A stretch of 64,000 nt of DNA from Deinococcus indicus (GCF_002198095.1 NZ_NHMK01000031.1:1-64000), one strand, 5' to 3'; positions 54,250-63,910 are shown, counted from the first letter of the stretch. The notes: generated by a model from the sequence alone, not told the origin. A program made the numbers and translations.

Positions 54250-56685
54250 GTGAGGCACAGACGGCAGGCGGCGGGCGGCGTGAGGAAACGGTCAGGGTGG
54301 GCGGTCGCGGGGCGCGCGGCACTGGGAGTGACGGGCGCGCTGCTGCTCGCGCTGGGCGGCGCGGGCGCGTGGCTGCACCTGTCGGCGCAGGGGCAGCACG
54401 CCGGGAGCGCAGCGGCGGGTGGGCTGGGCGGCGCGGTGACGGTCACGCGGGACGCCTGGGGCGTGCCTCACATCCGCGCGAACACCGACGCGGACGCGGT
54501 GTTCGCGCTGGGTTTCGCGCACTGGCAGGACCGGGCGTGGCAGATGGACTTCCAGCGGCGCGTGGCGCAGGGCCGACTGGCCGAGGTGCTGGGCGGGGCG
54601 GCGCTGCCGCAGGACCGGTTCCTGCGCACCTGGGGCTTCGAGCGGGCCGCCCAGGCGTCTCTGCCGGCGCTGTCGGCGCAGTCGCGCGCGCTGATCCGGG
54701 CGTACACGGCGGGCGTGAACGCCGCGCAGGCGCAGGGGCGGACCGCACTGGAGTTCCGGATTCTGGGCTACACGCCCGAACCCTGGCGCGAGGTGGACAG
54801 CGTGTCCTGGAGCAAGCTGATGGCCTTCGATCTGGGCGGCAACTACGAGGAGGAGGTGCTGGGCGCGCAGGTCGTGCGCCGGCTGGGCGCGGACGGACTG
54901 GATCAGGTGACGGCGCCCTACCCGGACGGCGCGCCGACCGTCCTGAGTGCCGACGAGCTGAGCGGCGCGGCGCAGTCCCTGACCGGCGCGGCCAGGACGG
55001 GAAAGGCGGTGGGCCGATCAGTGGCGGCAGGCCGGGCCGCCGCGCCCACGGCGCTGCCGCAGGCGACCGTGACCGCGCTGCGCGCGCACCTGCAGGCGGC
55101 GCGGACGCTGGGCCTGCAGGCCGTGCCGGGCAAGGGCAGCAACAACTGGGTGATCGCCGGGACCCGCGCGGCCAGCGGGAAACCGATCCTGGCGGACGAC
55201 CCGCACCTCGCGCTGACCGCGCCGATGCTGTGGTACCTCGCGGACCTGCAGGGTGACCGCCTGAAGGCCATCGGGGCGAGCATTCCGGGCCTGCCGGCCA
55301 TCGTGATCGGCCGCAACGAGCGGGTCGCGTGGGGCGTGACGAACGTCAACCCGGACGTGCAGGACCTGTACATCGAACCCGAGGGCGCGCCGCTGACCAG
55401 CCGCCGCGAGGTCATCCGGGTCAAGGGCGCGCCCGACGTGATCCTCACGGTGCGCAGCAGCCGGCACGGGCCGATCATCAGCGACGCCGGGGCGGGCGCG
55501 GTCGGGCCGCGCGTCGCGCTGAAATGGACTGCCCTTCAGGACGGCGACACGACCATGGACGCCTTCCTGGGCCTGAACTACGCGCGCAACTGGGCGGACT
55601 TCACGGGCGCGCTGCGGTCCTACGTGGCCCCCAGCCAGAGTTTCGTGTACGCCGACGTGGACGGCAACACCGGCTACTACGCGCCGGGCCGCATTCCCGT
55701 CCGGCGCGGCTGGGACGGCAGCCTGCCGGTCAGCGGGGACGGGTCGCGCGAGTGGCAGGGCTTCGTGCCGTTCGAGCAGCTGCCGCACACCTTCAACCCC
55801 GCCGACGGATTGATCGTCACCGCGAACAACCGGGTCGTGCCGGACAGCTACCCGCACGCGCTGGGCAACGACCGCAACTGGGCGGAACCGTACCGCGCCC
55901 GGCGGATCACGGACCTGCTGGAGGGCGGCCGCACCCTGACGGTCGCGGACGTGCGGCGCGTGCAGCTCGACACCCTGAGTCTGGTGTGGGCGGACCTGCG
56001 CGGGCCGCTCCTCGCCACCCGGCCCGGCAGCGACCGCGCCCGGCAGGCCCTGGAGCGGCTGCGCGGCTGGGACGGCCGGCAGACGACCGACAGCGTGCCG
56101 TCCACCCTGTTCGAGGCGTGGCTGATGCAACTGCAAAGGATGGCCCGCGACGAGCTGGGCAACGACGCGGTCATGAACAGCCTCTCGGTCCTGAACCAGC
56201 TGCGCGGGAACGGCGAACTGTGCGCCGTGAACGGCGCCGGCGACTGCGCCGCCCTGCTGACCCGCACGCTGGACGCCGCCCTGACCGACCTGGAAGGCCG
56301 CCTGGGACCCGACCTGAACCGCTGGACGTACGGGCGGCTGCACACCGTCGCCAGCCACCACCGCGCCTTCGGGAAGGTCGGCGCGCTGGCGTGGCTGTTC
56401 AACCACGAGGCCCCCACGCCCGGCGGAACGAACACCGTGAACGTCGCCCGGCCCGAACACGGCACGTACCGACAGACGCACGGCGCCAGCTACCGCCAGA
56501 TCGTGGACCTCGCCGACCCCGACCGCAGCCTGTACATCGGCAGCCTGGGCCAGGAAGGACACCCGCTGGCGCGGCACACGGCCGACCAGCAGGGCCGCTG
56601 GATCGCCGGGGAGTACCTGCCCATGAGCACCGACCCCGCCGACTGGGGCCGCACCCGGCAACTGACCCTCACGCCCCGCCCCTGA
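54250..56685 (+). CDS. Penicillin acylase-family Ntn hydrolase (exported)
   Basis: 811 residues. An N-terminal anchor or signal (about 17-45) is followed by the alpha chain with TRDAWGVPHIRANTDADAVFALGFAHWQDRAWQMD. A spacer follows, then the autocatalytic nucleophile Ser about residue 297 in GKGSNNWVIAG. The beta chain carries NERVAWGVTNVNPDVQDLYIE, SRHGPI and NNRVVP. The family cleaves amide bonds such as penicillin or acyl-homoserine-lactone side chains; substrate unknown. The GTG at 54250 is preferred to GTG 54232, because AGGGGAG lies 6 nt upstream of it. Confidence 0.9.
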   Translation: MRHRRQAAGGVRKRSGWAVAGRAALGVTGALLLALGGAGAWLHLSAQGQHAGSAAAGGLGGAVTVTRDAWGVPHIRANTDADAVFALGFAHWQDRAWQMDFQRRVAQGRLAEVLGGAALPQDRFLRTWGFERAAQASLPALSAQSRALIRAYTAGVNAAQAQGRTALEFRILGYTPEPWREVDSVSWSKLMAFDLGGNYEEEVLGAQVVRRLGADGLDQVTAPYPDGAPTVLSADELSGAAQSLTGAARTGKAVGRSVAAGRAAAPTALPQATVTALRAHLQAARTLGLQAVPGKGSNNWVIAGTRAASGKPILADDPHLALTAPMLWYLADLQGDRLKAIGASIPGLPAIVIGRNERVAWGVTNVNPDVQDLYIEPEGAPLTSRREVIRVKGAPDVILTVRSSRHGPIISDAGAGAVGPRVALKWTALQDGDTTMDAFLGLNYARNWADFTGALRSYVAPSQSFVYADVDGNTGYYAPGRIPVRRGWDGSLPVSGDGSREWQGFVPFEQLPHTFNPADGLIVTANNRVVPDSYPHALGNDRNWAEPYRARRITDLLEGGRTLTVADVRRVQLDTLSLVWADLRGPLLATRPGSDRARQALERLRGWDGRQTTDSVPSTLFEAWLMQLQRMARDELGNDAVMNSLSVLNQLRGNGELCAVNGAGDCAALLTRTLDAALTDLEGRLGPDLNRWTYGRLHTVASHHRAFGKVGALAWLFNHEAPTPGGTNTVNVARPEHGTYRQTHGASYRQIVDLADPDRSLYIGSLGQEGHPLARHTADQQGRWIAGEYLPMSTDPADWGRTRQLTLTPRP

Positions 56686-56750
56686 ACGGGCGTCCACCGT
56701 GCATTCACACAGCCCGGTTCCCGGCCCGGCAACCCGGTACACTCCGGAAC

Positions 56751-57350
56751 ATGGCTGACCTTCACCGCGTGCGCGACGCCCTGCGCGCCAGCATGACCGC
56801 CTGGGCCACCCTGGACCTGCGCGGCGACCAGGCCCGCGTGGCCCTCGCCCCGGACCTCGACGTGCTCGCCCCGCAACTCGACCTGCTGGACCCCGCCTGG
56901 AGTCTCACCTGGGCCTGCGACAGCGTCAGCCCGCCCGTCGTGCGCGCCCGCCTGACCGTCCACGGCGTCGTGCGCGAGGGACTGGCCGCCGCGCACTCAC
57001 TGCCGGACGCCAAACGCGCCGCGCTGGCCGACCTGGCCCGCACGTACGGCGTGCGGCCCACCAGCGACCCCGTCTGGGTCGAGTACGACCCGGAAGACGG
57101 CGCAAACACCACCGAACTGGAAACCGACACGCCCGCCCCCACCGAGGCCCCGGAACGCCCCCTGCCGCCCGAACCGCCCCGCGACCCGCAGATGGAAAAG
57201 GCCCGGCGGCACATCGAGGACCTGCTCGAACAGCTGAAAGTCGCCGGGCGCGGCGGAGAGGCCGCCCGCATCCTGATGCGCGGCTACGGCGAGACGCTCG
57301 AGGAGAGCCGCGCCATCTACAAGGAACTGCACGCCATCCTCAGGGGCTGA
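56751..57350 (+). CDS. DdrA-like (Rad52-fold) protein, putative
   Basis: 199 residues. The region DPAWSLTWACDSVSPPVVRARLTVHGVVREGLAAAHSLPDAKRAALADLARTYGVRPTSDPVWVEYDPED resembles, from memory, the N-terminal core of Deinococcus DdrA (RLTVLGVSRE..., ALKRCAVQFGIGRYL, QWVDWND), a single-strand-end-binding repair protein. A Pro/Glu linker and a C-terminal helical domain (QMEKARRHIEDLLEQLKVAGRGGEAARILMRGYG) follow. The assignment is tentative and needs a profile search. TACACT (about 56738-56743) lies 7 nt before the ATG; no radiation-response palindrome was seen upstream. Confidence 0.5.
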   Translation: MADLHRVRDALRASMTAWATLDLRGDQARVALAPDLDVLAPQLDLLDPAWSLTWACDSVSPPVVRARLTVHGVVREGLAAAHSLPDAKRAALADLARTYGVRPTSDPVWVEYDPEDGANTTELETDTPAPTEAPERPLPPEPPRDPQMEKARRHIEDLLEQLKVAGRGGEAARILMRGYGETLEESRAIYKELHAILRG

Positions 57351-57409
57351 CCGGCCCCATGACCGGCGCCGGAGCGGGAGGGCGGCGGGATCCCGTACAC
57401 TGACAGCCG

Positions 57410-58171
57410 ATGCGCAAGTTCCTGGCCTTCGGTGACGTGCACGCCGACTTCGACACCCTCTGGGCCGCCCTGCGCGCCGCCAGCTGCGCCGACGCGAACG
57501 GCCGGCCCACGCCACCCGTGCAGGCCGGGCTGTACCAGGTCGTCCTGATCGGCGACCTCGTGCATCCCAAGAACGAACGCGAGTACAGCCGCCTGACCGG
57601 CGTTCACCGCTTCGACCCGAAAAACCCCGACCATCTGTTCCTCGCCGCGCGCGAACAGGTCAAGCACCTCGAACAGCTGCGCGAGTACCAGCTGGCCGCG
57701 CCGCACGCCATCCACATCATCCTGGGCAACCACGACGACGCCGTCCTGAACACCAGTTTCGTGCTCGGCACCAGCGGCGGCCTTGTGCACACCGAATTCG
57801 ACCCGGACCACGGCGGCATTCACCTGCCCGACCACCTGAAACACTGGATGCAGGGCTTCCCCCGGGAACTGAGGGTCGGCAGCGTGCAGTTCGCGCACGT
57901 CTCCCCGCTGCCCGCGCACACCCACTACGACGACCTGTTCTACGCCGACCGCAGCCCCAAGCGCTGGTTCCGCGACACGCCCGAGTACGTGCAGATGGCC
58001 GGCCTGAGCTTCGGCGTGTACGGCCACACCCAGATCGAGGACGGCATCCTGCTCGACGAGACGCACGGACTGGCCATGATCGACGCCCTGCACGGCCGCG
58101 AGTACCTGGAACTCATGCTGAACCCCGACCAGCCCGACCCCCTGATCAGCGTCCGCGCCGTTCCCTTCTGA
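57410..58171 (+). CDS. Calcineurin-like metallophosphoesterase
   Basis: 253 residues. The two-metal motifs are in order: FGDVHAD (residues 7-13), VVLIGDLVHP (about 44-53), ILGNHDDAV (about 104-112), and the late His pairs in FAHVSPLPAHTH and GVYGHTQIEDG. The class hydrolyses phosphomonoesters or diesters, including nucleotides and phosphoproteins; substrate unknown. TACACT (57396-57401) lies 8 nt before ATG 57410. Confidence 0.88.
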   Translation: MRKFLAFGDVHADFDTLWAALRAASCADANGRPTPPVQAGLYQVVLIGDLVHPKNEREYSRLTGVHRFDPKNPDHLFLAAREQVKHLEQLREYQLAAPHAIHIILGNHDDAVLNTSFVLGTSGGLVHTEFDPDHGGIHLPDHLKHWMQGFPRELRVGSVQFAHVSPLPAHTHYDDLFYADRSPKRWFRDTPEYVQMAGLSFGVYGHTQIEDGILLDETHGLAMIDALHGREYLELMLNPDQPDPLISVRAVPF

Positions 58172-58187
58172 CCCGGCCCGCGCCCGG

Positions 58188-58216
58188 TTGACAACCGTGA
58201 CAGCCGCCGCTATCCT
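58188..58216 (+). promoter_or_regulatory. Promoter of the tRNA-Asp/tRNA-Phe unit
   Basis: TTGACA (58188-58193), 17-bp spacer, TATCCT (58211-58216). Between it and tRNA-Asp is a short hairpin (CCGCTG-CTTTTA-CAGCGG), so the primary transcript has a leader of about 40 nt. Confidence 0.85.
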
Positions 58217-58262
58217 TAACCCCGCTGCTTTTACAGCGGCGTACCAGCAGTCACATCCACTT

Positions 58263-58340
<78 letters not shown>

Positions 58341-58343
58341 GAA

Positions 58344-58419
<76 letters not shown>

Positions 58420-58428
58420 CCAAGAAAG

Positions 58429-58455
58429 CCCCCCACCCCGGCGGTGGGGGGTTTT
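58429..58455 (+). terminator. Terminator of the tRNA-Asp/tRNA-Phe unit
   Basis: A 9-bp stem CCCCCCACC/GGTGGGGGG with a 5-nt loop followed by TTTTCGTT. Confidence 0.9.
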
Positions 58456-58504
58456 CGTTGTGCCGTTCGGGCGGCGCGGCCCTAGGCAGCGGGGCGGCGG
58501 GCAC

Positions 58505-58614
58505 GGATAATGCCCGGCGAGCCTGCCGCCCGCGGGGGCTCCCCCACCACTGGACGACCTGTGCTGTCGTCCCGGCCTGTCCGTACCAAGCGGCGGGACC
58601 GTCAGGGAGAGAAC
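58505..58614 (+). promoter_or_regulatory. queF leader region with hairpin
   Basis: A GATAAT box near 58506-58511 may be the -10 of the que operon, leaving a leader of about 95 nt. The leader contains a perfect 7-bp hairpin GGACGAC/GTCGTCC (58552-58572) and further GC pairing. Queuosine genes are often under preQ1 riboswitches, but I could not match a known preQ1 consensus here. Confidence 0.35.
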
Positions 58615-59103
58615 ATGACGAACACTGTGAACACGCCGGCCACCGCCGGAGCCGACTGCGGCCCCCAGAACCCCGGTTTCGACCGCCGCTACGACGTGCA
58701 GGGCCTGGATGCCATCGACGTGGCGGTGCTGGGCACCTTCCCGCACGTGCGCGAGGACGACCCGGTGCGCTATCCGGGCGAGCCGATGCAGATCGAGATC
58801 GTGACGGACGAGTTCAGCCCGGTGTGCCCCTGGAGTGGCCTGCCGGACTTCGGCCGCCTGGAGATCCGGTACCTGCCGCGCGAGGCGTGCGTGGAACTGA
58901 AGAGCCTGAAGTACTACCTGACGAGCTACCGTTTCGTGGGGATCTACCACGAGCACGCGACGCGGCGGGTGCTGGCGGATCTGGTGAACCTGCTGAACCC
59001 CCTGAGCATGGAGATCCGCTGCGATTACGGGATGCGTGGCGGCCTGAACACGATCTGCACCGTGAAGTACGTGGCGCCCGACCATCAGCCCCAGGGGGCG
59101 TAA
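58615..59103 (+). CDS. queF: NADPH-dependent preQ0 reductase QueF
   Basis: 162 residues. It reduces the nitrile of preQ0 to the aminomethyl group of preQ1 for queuosine in tRNA. The active Cys is in FSPVCPWSGLPDFG, followed by LEIRYLPREACVELKSLKYYLTSYR and the NADPH-binding EHATRR region. An AGGGAGAG site before ATG 58615 fixes the start; the frame is open for 35 more codons. First gene of queF-queD-queE-queC. Confidence 0.95.
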   Translation: MTNTVNTPATAGADCGPQNPGFDRRYDVQGLDAIDVAVLGTFPHVREDDPVRYPGEPMQIEIVTDEFSPVCPWSGLPDFGRLEIRYLPREACVELKSLKYYLTSYRFVGIYHEHATRRVLADLVNLLNPLSMEIRCDYGMRGGLNTICTVKYVAPDHQPQGA

Positions 59104-59107
59104 GCGG

Positions 59108-59518
59108 ATGCCGTGGAAACTGAGTTCGGAATTCACGTTCGACTCCGCACACGTGATCACCGGCTACGACGGCCCGTGCGGGCGGCTACACGGGCACACG
59201 TACCGCGTCCGCATGGAACTCAGCAGTGACCGCCTGCGCCCGAGTGCCCATGTGAAGCGCGCCATCATGGTCGCGGACTTCAAGACCCTCAAATGGGCCA
59301 AGAAGGACGTCGACGCCGGCGGCCTGGACCACGCGTACCTGAACGACCTCCCGGACCTGGGCGACGACACCACCGCCGAGGTCATCGCCGCGTACATCCA
59401 CCGCAAGACGATGGACCGCGTGCGCGCCGACCTGCCCGACGGGGACGACGGCGCCGACCTGCGCCTGCACGTGACGCTGTGGGAAACGCCCGACAGTTCC
59501 TGCGAGTACTGGGAGTGA
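59108..59518 (+). CDS. queD: 6-carboxy-tetrahydropterin synthase QueD
   Basis: 136 residues of the PTPS family. Zinc His ligands are in FDSAHVI and RLHGHTYRV, the catalytic Cys precedes the latter (GPCGRLHGH), and LDHAYLNDLP and LHVTLWETPDSSCEYWE complete the signature. It makes carboxytetrahydropterin from dihydroneopterin triphosphate, the second step to preQ0. It starts 4 nt after queF. Confidence 0.95.
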   Translation: MPWKLSSEFTFDSAHVITGYDGPCGRLHGHTYRVRMELSSDRLRPSAHVKRAIMVADFKTLKWAKKDVDAGGLDHAYLNDLPDLGDDTTAEVIAAYIHRKTMDRVRADLPDGDDGADLRLHVTLWETPDSSCEYWE

Positions 59519-59522
59519 GGCC

Positions 59523-60215
59523 GTGAAATACCCGGTGTACGAGCGCTTCTACACCTGGCAGGGCGAGGGAGTTCACCTGGGCCGCGCGGCGTACTTCATC
59601 CGGCTGTACGGCTGCCCGCAGGCCTGCCCGTGGTGCGACAGCGCCGGCACCTGGCACCGTGACTACCGCCCCGACGGCGTGACCCTGATGGGTGCCGATG
59701 AACTGGCCGAGGTGGTACGCGCCGAGAGCCCGGACGGCGCGGTCGTGGTGGTCACGGGGGGCGAGCCGATCCTGTTCGACCTGAACCCCCTGACGGACGC
59801 CCTGCACGCGCTGGGCCGCCGGGTTCACATCGAGACGAGCGGCATCGCACCGCTGCGCGGGGCGCTGGACTGGGTGACGCTGTCGCCCAAACCCTTCGGG
59901 CAGCCCCCGCTGCCAGAGGTCGTGGCGCGGGCGGACGAGGTGAAGATCATCGTCCACGAGCCCGGTGACATCCAGGCCGGGCTGGACACCCTGAGCGGTC
60001 TGCCGCAGGACGCGGTGATCTGGCTTCACCCGGAGTGGAGCCGGGCGCGCGAGCGGGACCTGGGGGTGCTGAACGCGATCACCCAGGCCGTCAAGGAGAA
60101 CCCGCGCCTGCGGGCCGGTTACCAGATGCACAAGCTGTACCGCGCCGACGACCTCGACGCGCACAGCGACAAGCGCCTGATTCCCCTCGGCGGGAACGCG
60201 GCCCTGGGGTACTGA
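59523..60215 (+). CDS. queE: 7-carboxy-7-deazaguanine synthase QueE (radical SAM)
   Basis: 230 residues. The radical-SAM 4Fe-4S motif CPQACPWCD (CxxxCxxC) is near residue 31-39, with FYTWQGEGVHLGRAAYFIRLYG before it and VVVTGGEPILFDL after. It rearranges carboxytetrahydropterin to the deazapurine. It uses a GTG start 4 nt after queD. A hairpin lies before queC. Confidence 0.95.
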   Translation: MKYPVYERFYTWQGEGVHLGRAAYFIRLYGCPQACPWCDSAGTWHRDYRPDGVTLMGADELAEVVRAESPDGAVVVVTGGEPILFDLNPLTDALHALGRRVHIETSGIAPLRGALDWVTLSPKPFGQPPLPEVVARADEVKIIVHEPGDIQAGLDTLSGLPQDAVIWLHPEWSRARERDLGVLNAITQAVKENPRLRAGYQMHKLYRADDLDAHSDKRLIPLGGNAALGY

Positions 60216-60225
60216 GCTTCTGGAG

Positions 60226-60255
60226 CCCTCTCCCGTGGGGAGAGGGTGGGGTGAG
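60226..60255 (+). terminator. Intercistronic hairpin between queE and queC
   Basis: A perfect 9-bp stem CCCTCTCCC/GGGAGAGGG with a GTG loop, then TGGGGTGAGGGGTTCTTTTT. It resembles a widespread GC-rich intergenic repeat and could act as a partial terminator or mRNA-stability element inside the que cluster. Confidence 0.5.
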
Positions 60256-60278
60256 GGGTTCTTTTTCGGAGGTGGAGT

Positions 60279-60974
60279 ATGACTGAGGGCATGAAGCGGG
60301 CGGTGGTGCTGCTGTCGGGTGGGCTGGATTCGAGCACGGTGCTGGGCATGGCAACGCGGGACGGGTACGCGTGTACGGCGTTGTCGTTCCGGTACGGGCA
60401 GCGGCATACGGTGGAGCTGGAGCGGGCGGCGACGGTCGCGGCGCATTTCGGGGCCGTGCACCGGGTGATCGACATCAACATCGGGTCGTTCGGGGGAAGT
60501 GCGCTGACGGACGAGTCGATGGTGGTGCCGACGGACGGGACGGAAGACGGCGTGATTCCGCCGACATACGTGCCGGGGCGCAACACGGTGTTCATCGCGG
60601 TGGGTCTGAGTCTCGCGGAGGCGATCGACGCCGAGCGGGTGTTCCTGGGGATCAACGCGGTGGATTACAGCGGGTACCCGGACTGCCGCCCGGAGTACCT
60701 GTCGGCGTATCAGACGCTGGCGGACCTGGCGACGAAGGCGGGCCTGGAGGGGCGCGGGGCGGTGCTGACGGCGCCGCTGGCGGAGATGACGAAGGCGGAC
60801 ATCGTGCGCGAGGCGCTGGCGGTGGGCGTGCCGATCGAGGTGACCTGGAGTTGCTATCAGGGGGGCGAGGAACCGTGCGGGGTGTGCGATTCGTGCCGCA
60901 TCCGCGATAGGGCGCTGATCGAGGCGGGCCGCCCGGACCTTGCCACCCGCCACGCCCAGGCACAGCTGGCGTAA
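60279..60974 (+). CDS. queC: 7-cyano-7-deazaguanine synthase QueC
   Basis: 231 residues. The ATP-pyrophosphatase P-loop is [15 protein letters not shown]; the zinc site uses four Cys in [39 protein letters not shown] is typical. It converts carboxydeazaguanine and ammonia to preQ0. A strong GGAGGTGG ribosome-binding site precedes the ATG. Third-position G is favoured over C here more than in neighbouring genes. Confidence 0.95.
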   Translation: MTEGMKRAVVLLSGGLDSSTVLGMATRDGYACTALSFRYGQRHTVELERAATVAAHFGAVHRVIDINIGSFGGSALTDESMVVPTDGTEDGVIPPTYVPGRNTVFIAVGLSLAEAIDAERVFLGINAVDYSGYPDCRPEYLSAYQTLADLATKAGLEGRGAVLTAPLAEMTKADIVREALAVGVPIEVTWSCYQGGEEPCGVCDSCRIRDRALIEAGRPDLATRHAQAQLA

Positions 60975-61039
60975 TACACAGTCCCCCCATGCCGCCTCAT
61001 CAGACAATCCGCGCACCGGGGTCTGTTTTAATGGCGGGC

Positions 61040-62110
<1,071 letters not shown>

Positions 62111-62113
62111 CCC

Positions 62114-62497
62114 ATGCCCTTCCAGCCGCTGCCGCAGGATCAGCCGATCTGCACCGTGGAATGCCCCGCGTGCGGGCACCGCTGGCTGGTCTATGAGCAG
62201 CAGCTGGGCCTGCTGGGCTCCTGCCCGGCCTGCGGCGCGGCCCGGCCCCGCTCCATGGGGGGTGTCGCGCCGGACAGCGGGCGGCAGGTGTCGTTCGGGA
62301 GTTTCCGCGACCTGCTGGATGAACCGCGCCTGCTGACCCTTATCGAGGAAACGCTGGGCCTGCGTCCGCTGGACGGCGCACGCTTCGTGGACGCCCAGGG
62401 CCGCGAGGTGCCGCTGGAGGACATCCATTTCACCCTCCAGGGGAACGCAGAGTGGCAGGCTCAGGTCTACAACTTCTACATGAACCACGTCCGCTGA
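62114..62497 (+). CDS. Zinc-ribbon hypothetical protein
   Basis: 127 residues. A zinc ribbon with CPACGH (near 17-22) and CPACGA (near 37-42) is followed by a helical and beta region (FGSFRDLLDEPRLLTLIEETLGLRPLDGARFVDAQGREVP). No family recognised. It starts 3 nt after aguA and so belongs to the same transcript; the link to agmatine metabolism is unknown. Confidence 0.7.
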   Translation: MPFQPLPQDQPICTVECPACGHRWLVYEQQLGLLGSCPACGAARPRSMGGVAPDSGRQVSFGSFRDLLDEPRLLTLIEETLGLRPLDGARFVDAQGREVPLEDIHFTLQGNAEWQAQVYNFYMNHVR

Positions 62498-62519
62498 CCG
62501 CGCGTGCCAGAGTGACGGC

Positions 62520-63635
62520 GTGACTGACCTTGACCTGGGCGGCGGGTACGTGGCCCGCCCGATCTCGCTGGAGGCCTACCGGGAGGCGTGCGCGCGGCTG
62601 GAGGACCGGATCTTCGGCGGGAACTCGCTGTACGCCTTCGACCCGCCGGTGCGCCCGGCCCCGCCGGTCGGCGACTCTTGGAACTGGGGCGTGTACCACG
62701 GCGCGGAATTGATCGGCTGGCATCACGCGCACGCGCTGGACGGGCGGACGGTGTACATGGCCGACACGGGCCTGCTACCGGAGCATCAGGGGCGCGGGGT
62801 GTACTCGCGGTTGCTGCCGCACCTGCTGGCCGCCTTCCGCACAGCCGGGTTCACGCTGGTGCAGAGCCACCACCGCGCGACGAACAACGCCGTGATCGTC
62901 CCGAAGCTCCGCGCCGGGTTTCACCTTCAGGGCCTGAATGCCTACGAGGGCGGGGTGAATGCCGCGCTGACCCTCAGCCTGGATGGGACGTACGGGCAGG
63001 CGATGCACGTCCGCAGCGGCCTGCGCGCGCCATCAGGCGAGGCGGCGCGGCGACTGGGCGTCCCGGACGAAGCGCTGCCCGGTCTGGCCGACGCGCCCAG
63101 CCTCCCCCTCCCGGCAGACGCGGAGGCGGGCGTGGATCTGGGCGGCGGGTACACGCTGCACCGCGTGCCGACCGCCACGTACCGCGAGGTGTACGCGCAG
63201 CTGGAGGCCAGCGCCTACGAGACGGACTCGTTCGACTGGGGCGAGCGTAAACCCGCCCCCGCACCGCACGGCCCGCTGTGGAGCTGGCTGATCAGCCACG
63301 CGGGGCGGGTGGCCGGGTGGCAGGCCAGCCGCGCCTGGGACACCCGCACGGCGTACATGGTGAACACGGCGCTGCTGCCTGCCCACCGGGGGCGGGGCGT
63401 GTACACGCGGCTGCTGCCCGTGGTACTGGACGCCCTGCACGGCGAGGGCTACGCGCTGGTCCGCAGCCACCACCACCTGACGAACAACGCGGTGATCGTC
63501 CCGAAGCTCCGCGCGGGCTTCCGCTTTCAGGGCGTACAGATCAATGGACACGGCGTGATGGCCGTCCTGCTGCTCAGCTTCGATCCGGCGTACGCGGCGT
63601 ACATGGACCGCCGCAGCGGCCTGACCCGCCTTTAG
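62520..63635 (+). CDS. Tandem-duplicated GNAT-family acetyltransferase
   Basis: 371 residues made of two homologous GNAT domains (about 1-185 and 200-371). Each contains LDLGGGY/VDLGGGY at its start, TGLLPEHQGRGVYSRLLPHLL versus TALLPAHRGRGVYTRLLPVVL (acetyl-CoA motif), and an almost identical TNNAVIVPKLRAGF. The strong likeness indicates an internal duplication. Substrate unknown. GTG start, 22 bp after the zinc-ribbon gene; no ribosome-binding site is evident. Confidence 0.85.
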   Translation: MTDLDLGGGYVARPISLEAYREACARLEDRIFGGNSLYAFDPPVRPAPPVGDSWNWGVYHGAELIGWHHAHALDGRTVYMADTGLLPEHQGRGVYSRLLPHLLAAFRTAGFTLVQSHHRATNNAVIVPKLRAGFHLQGLNAYEGGVNAALTLSLDGTYGQAMHVRSGLRAPSGEAARRLGVPDEALPGLADAPSLPLPADAEAGVDLGGGYTLHRVPTATYREVYAQLEASAYETDSFDWGERKPAPAPHGPLWSWLISHAGRVAGWQASRAWDTRTAYMVNTALLPAHRGRGVYTRLLPVVLDALHGEGYALVRSHHHLTNNAVIVPKLRAGFRFQGVQINGHGVMAVLLLSFDPAYAAYMDRRSGLTRL

Positions 63636-63638
63636 TCA

Positions 63639-63773
63639 CAGCGGTTTTCAGGGGTGTCGAGGGGTTCCCTCAGCACCCCTGAAACGAGCAGAGCGAGAAA
63701 CCGTTCACACCAGCGGTTGGAAGTGGAATTGAAGGGCCAACAGCACGCCCTTCAATTCCACTTCCAACCGCTG
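63639..63773. repeat. Composite palindromic element
   Basis: It begins with CAGCGGTT (63639-63646) and ends with AACCGCTG (63766-63773). Inside are TTTCAGGGGTG (63646-63656) paired with CACCCCTGAAA (63674-63684), and a perfect 26-bp inverted repeat (63711-63736 with 63748-63773) around an 11-nt loop. It has no coding capacity, lies directly after the GNAT gene and abuts repeat copy G. It may act as a terminator or be a separate mobile repeat. Confidence 0.75.
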
Positions 63774-63775
63774 TC

Positions 63776-63910
63776 ATACGGATTCCGTTTATTTCGTTGA
63801 CAGATCGGAAGACCACCGATCTGCCAACTCCACGTCCGGAATCCGTTTCTCTCCTACTCGCATCCGCTCGGATTGAACGGCTTTATAAGCCATTCAATCG
63901 GAGTCCGTAT
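63776..63910 (-). repeat. Stop-codon-associated repeat, copy G (135 bp)
   Basis: Full-length short version. The right end ATACGGATTCCG is at 63776; the left end (minus strand) ATACGGACTCCGATTGA enters the 3' end of the VOC gene and supplies its last codons and stop. The second hairpin has a diverged sequence (CAGATCGG/CCGATCTG) but keeps its pairing, a compensatory change. Confidence 0.88.

Noticed and set aside
56686..56750. Radiation/desiccation response motif upstream of the DdrA-like gene
   Set aside because: No sequence close to the known 17-bp palindrome was seen here or before other genes in the window.
58505..58614. preQ1 riboswitch before queF
   Set aside because: The conserved C-rich loop and A-rich tail of preQ1-I and the conserved core of preQ1-II were not found; only generic hairpins are visible.
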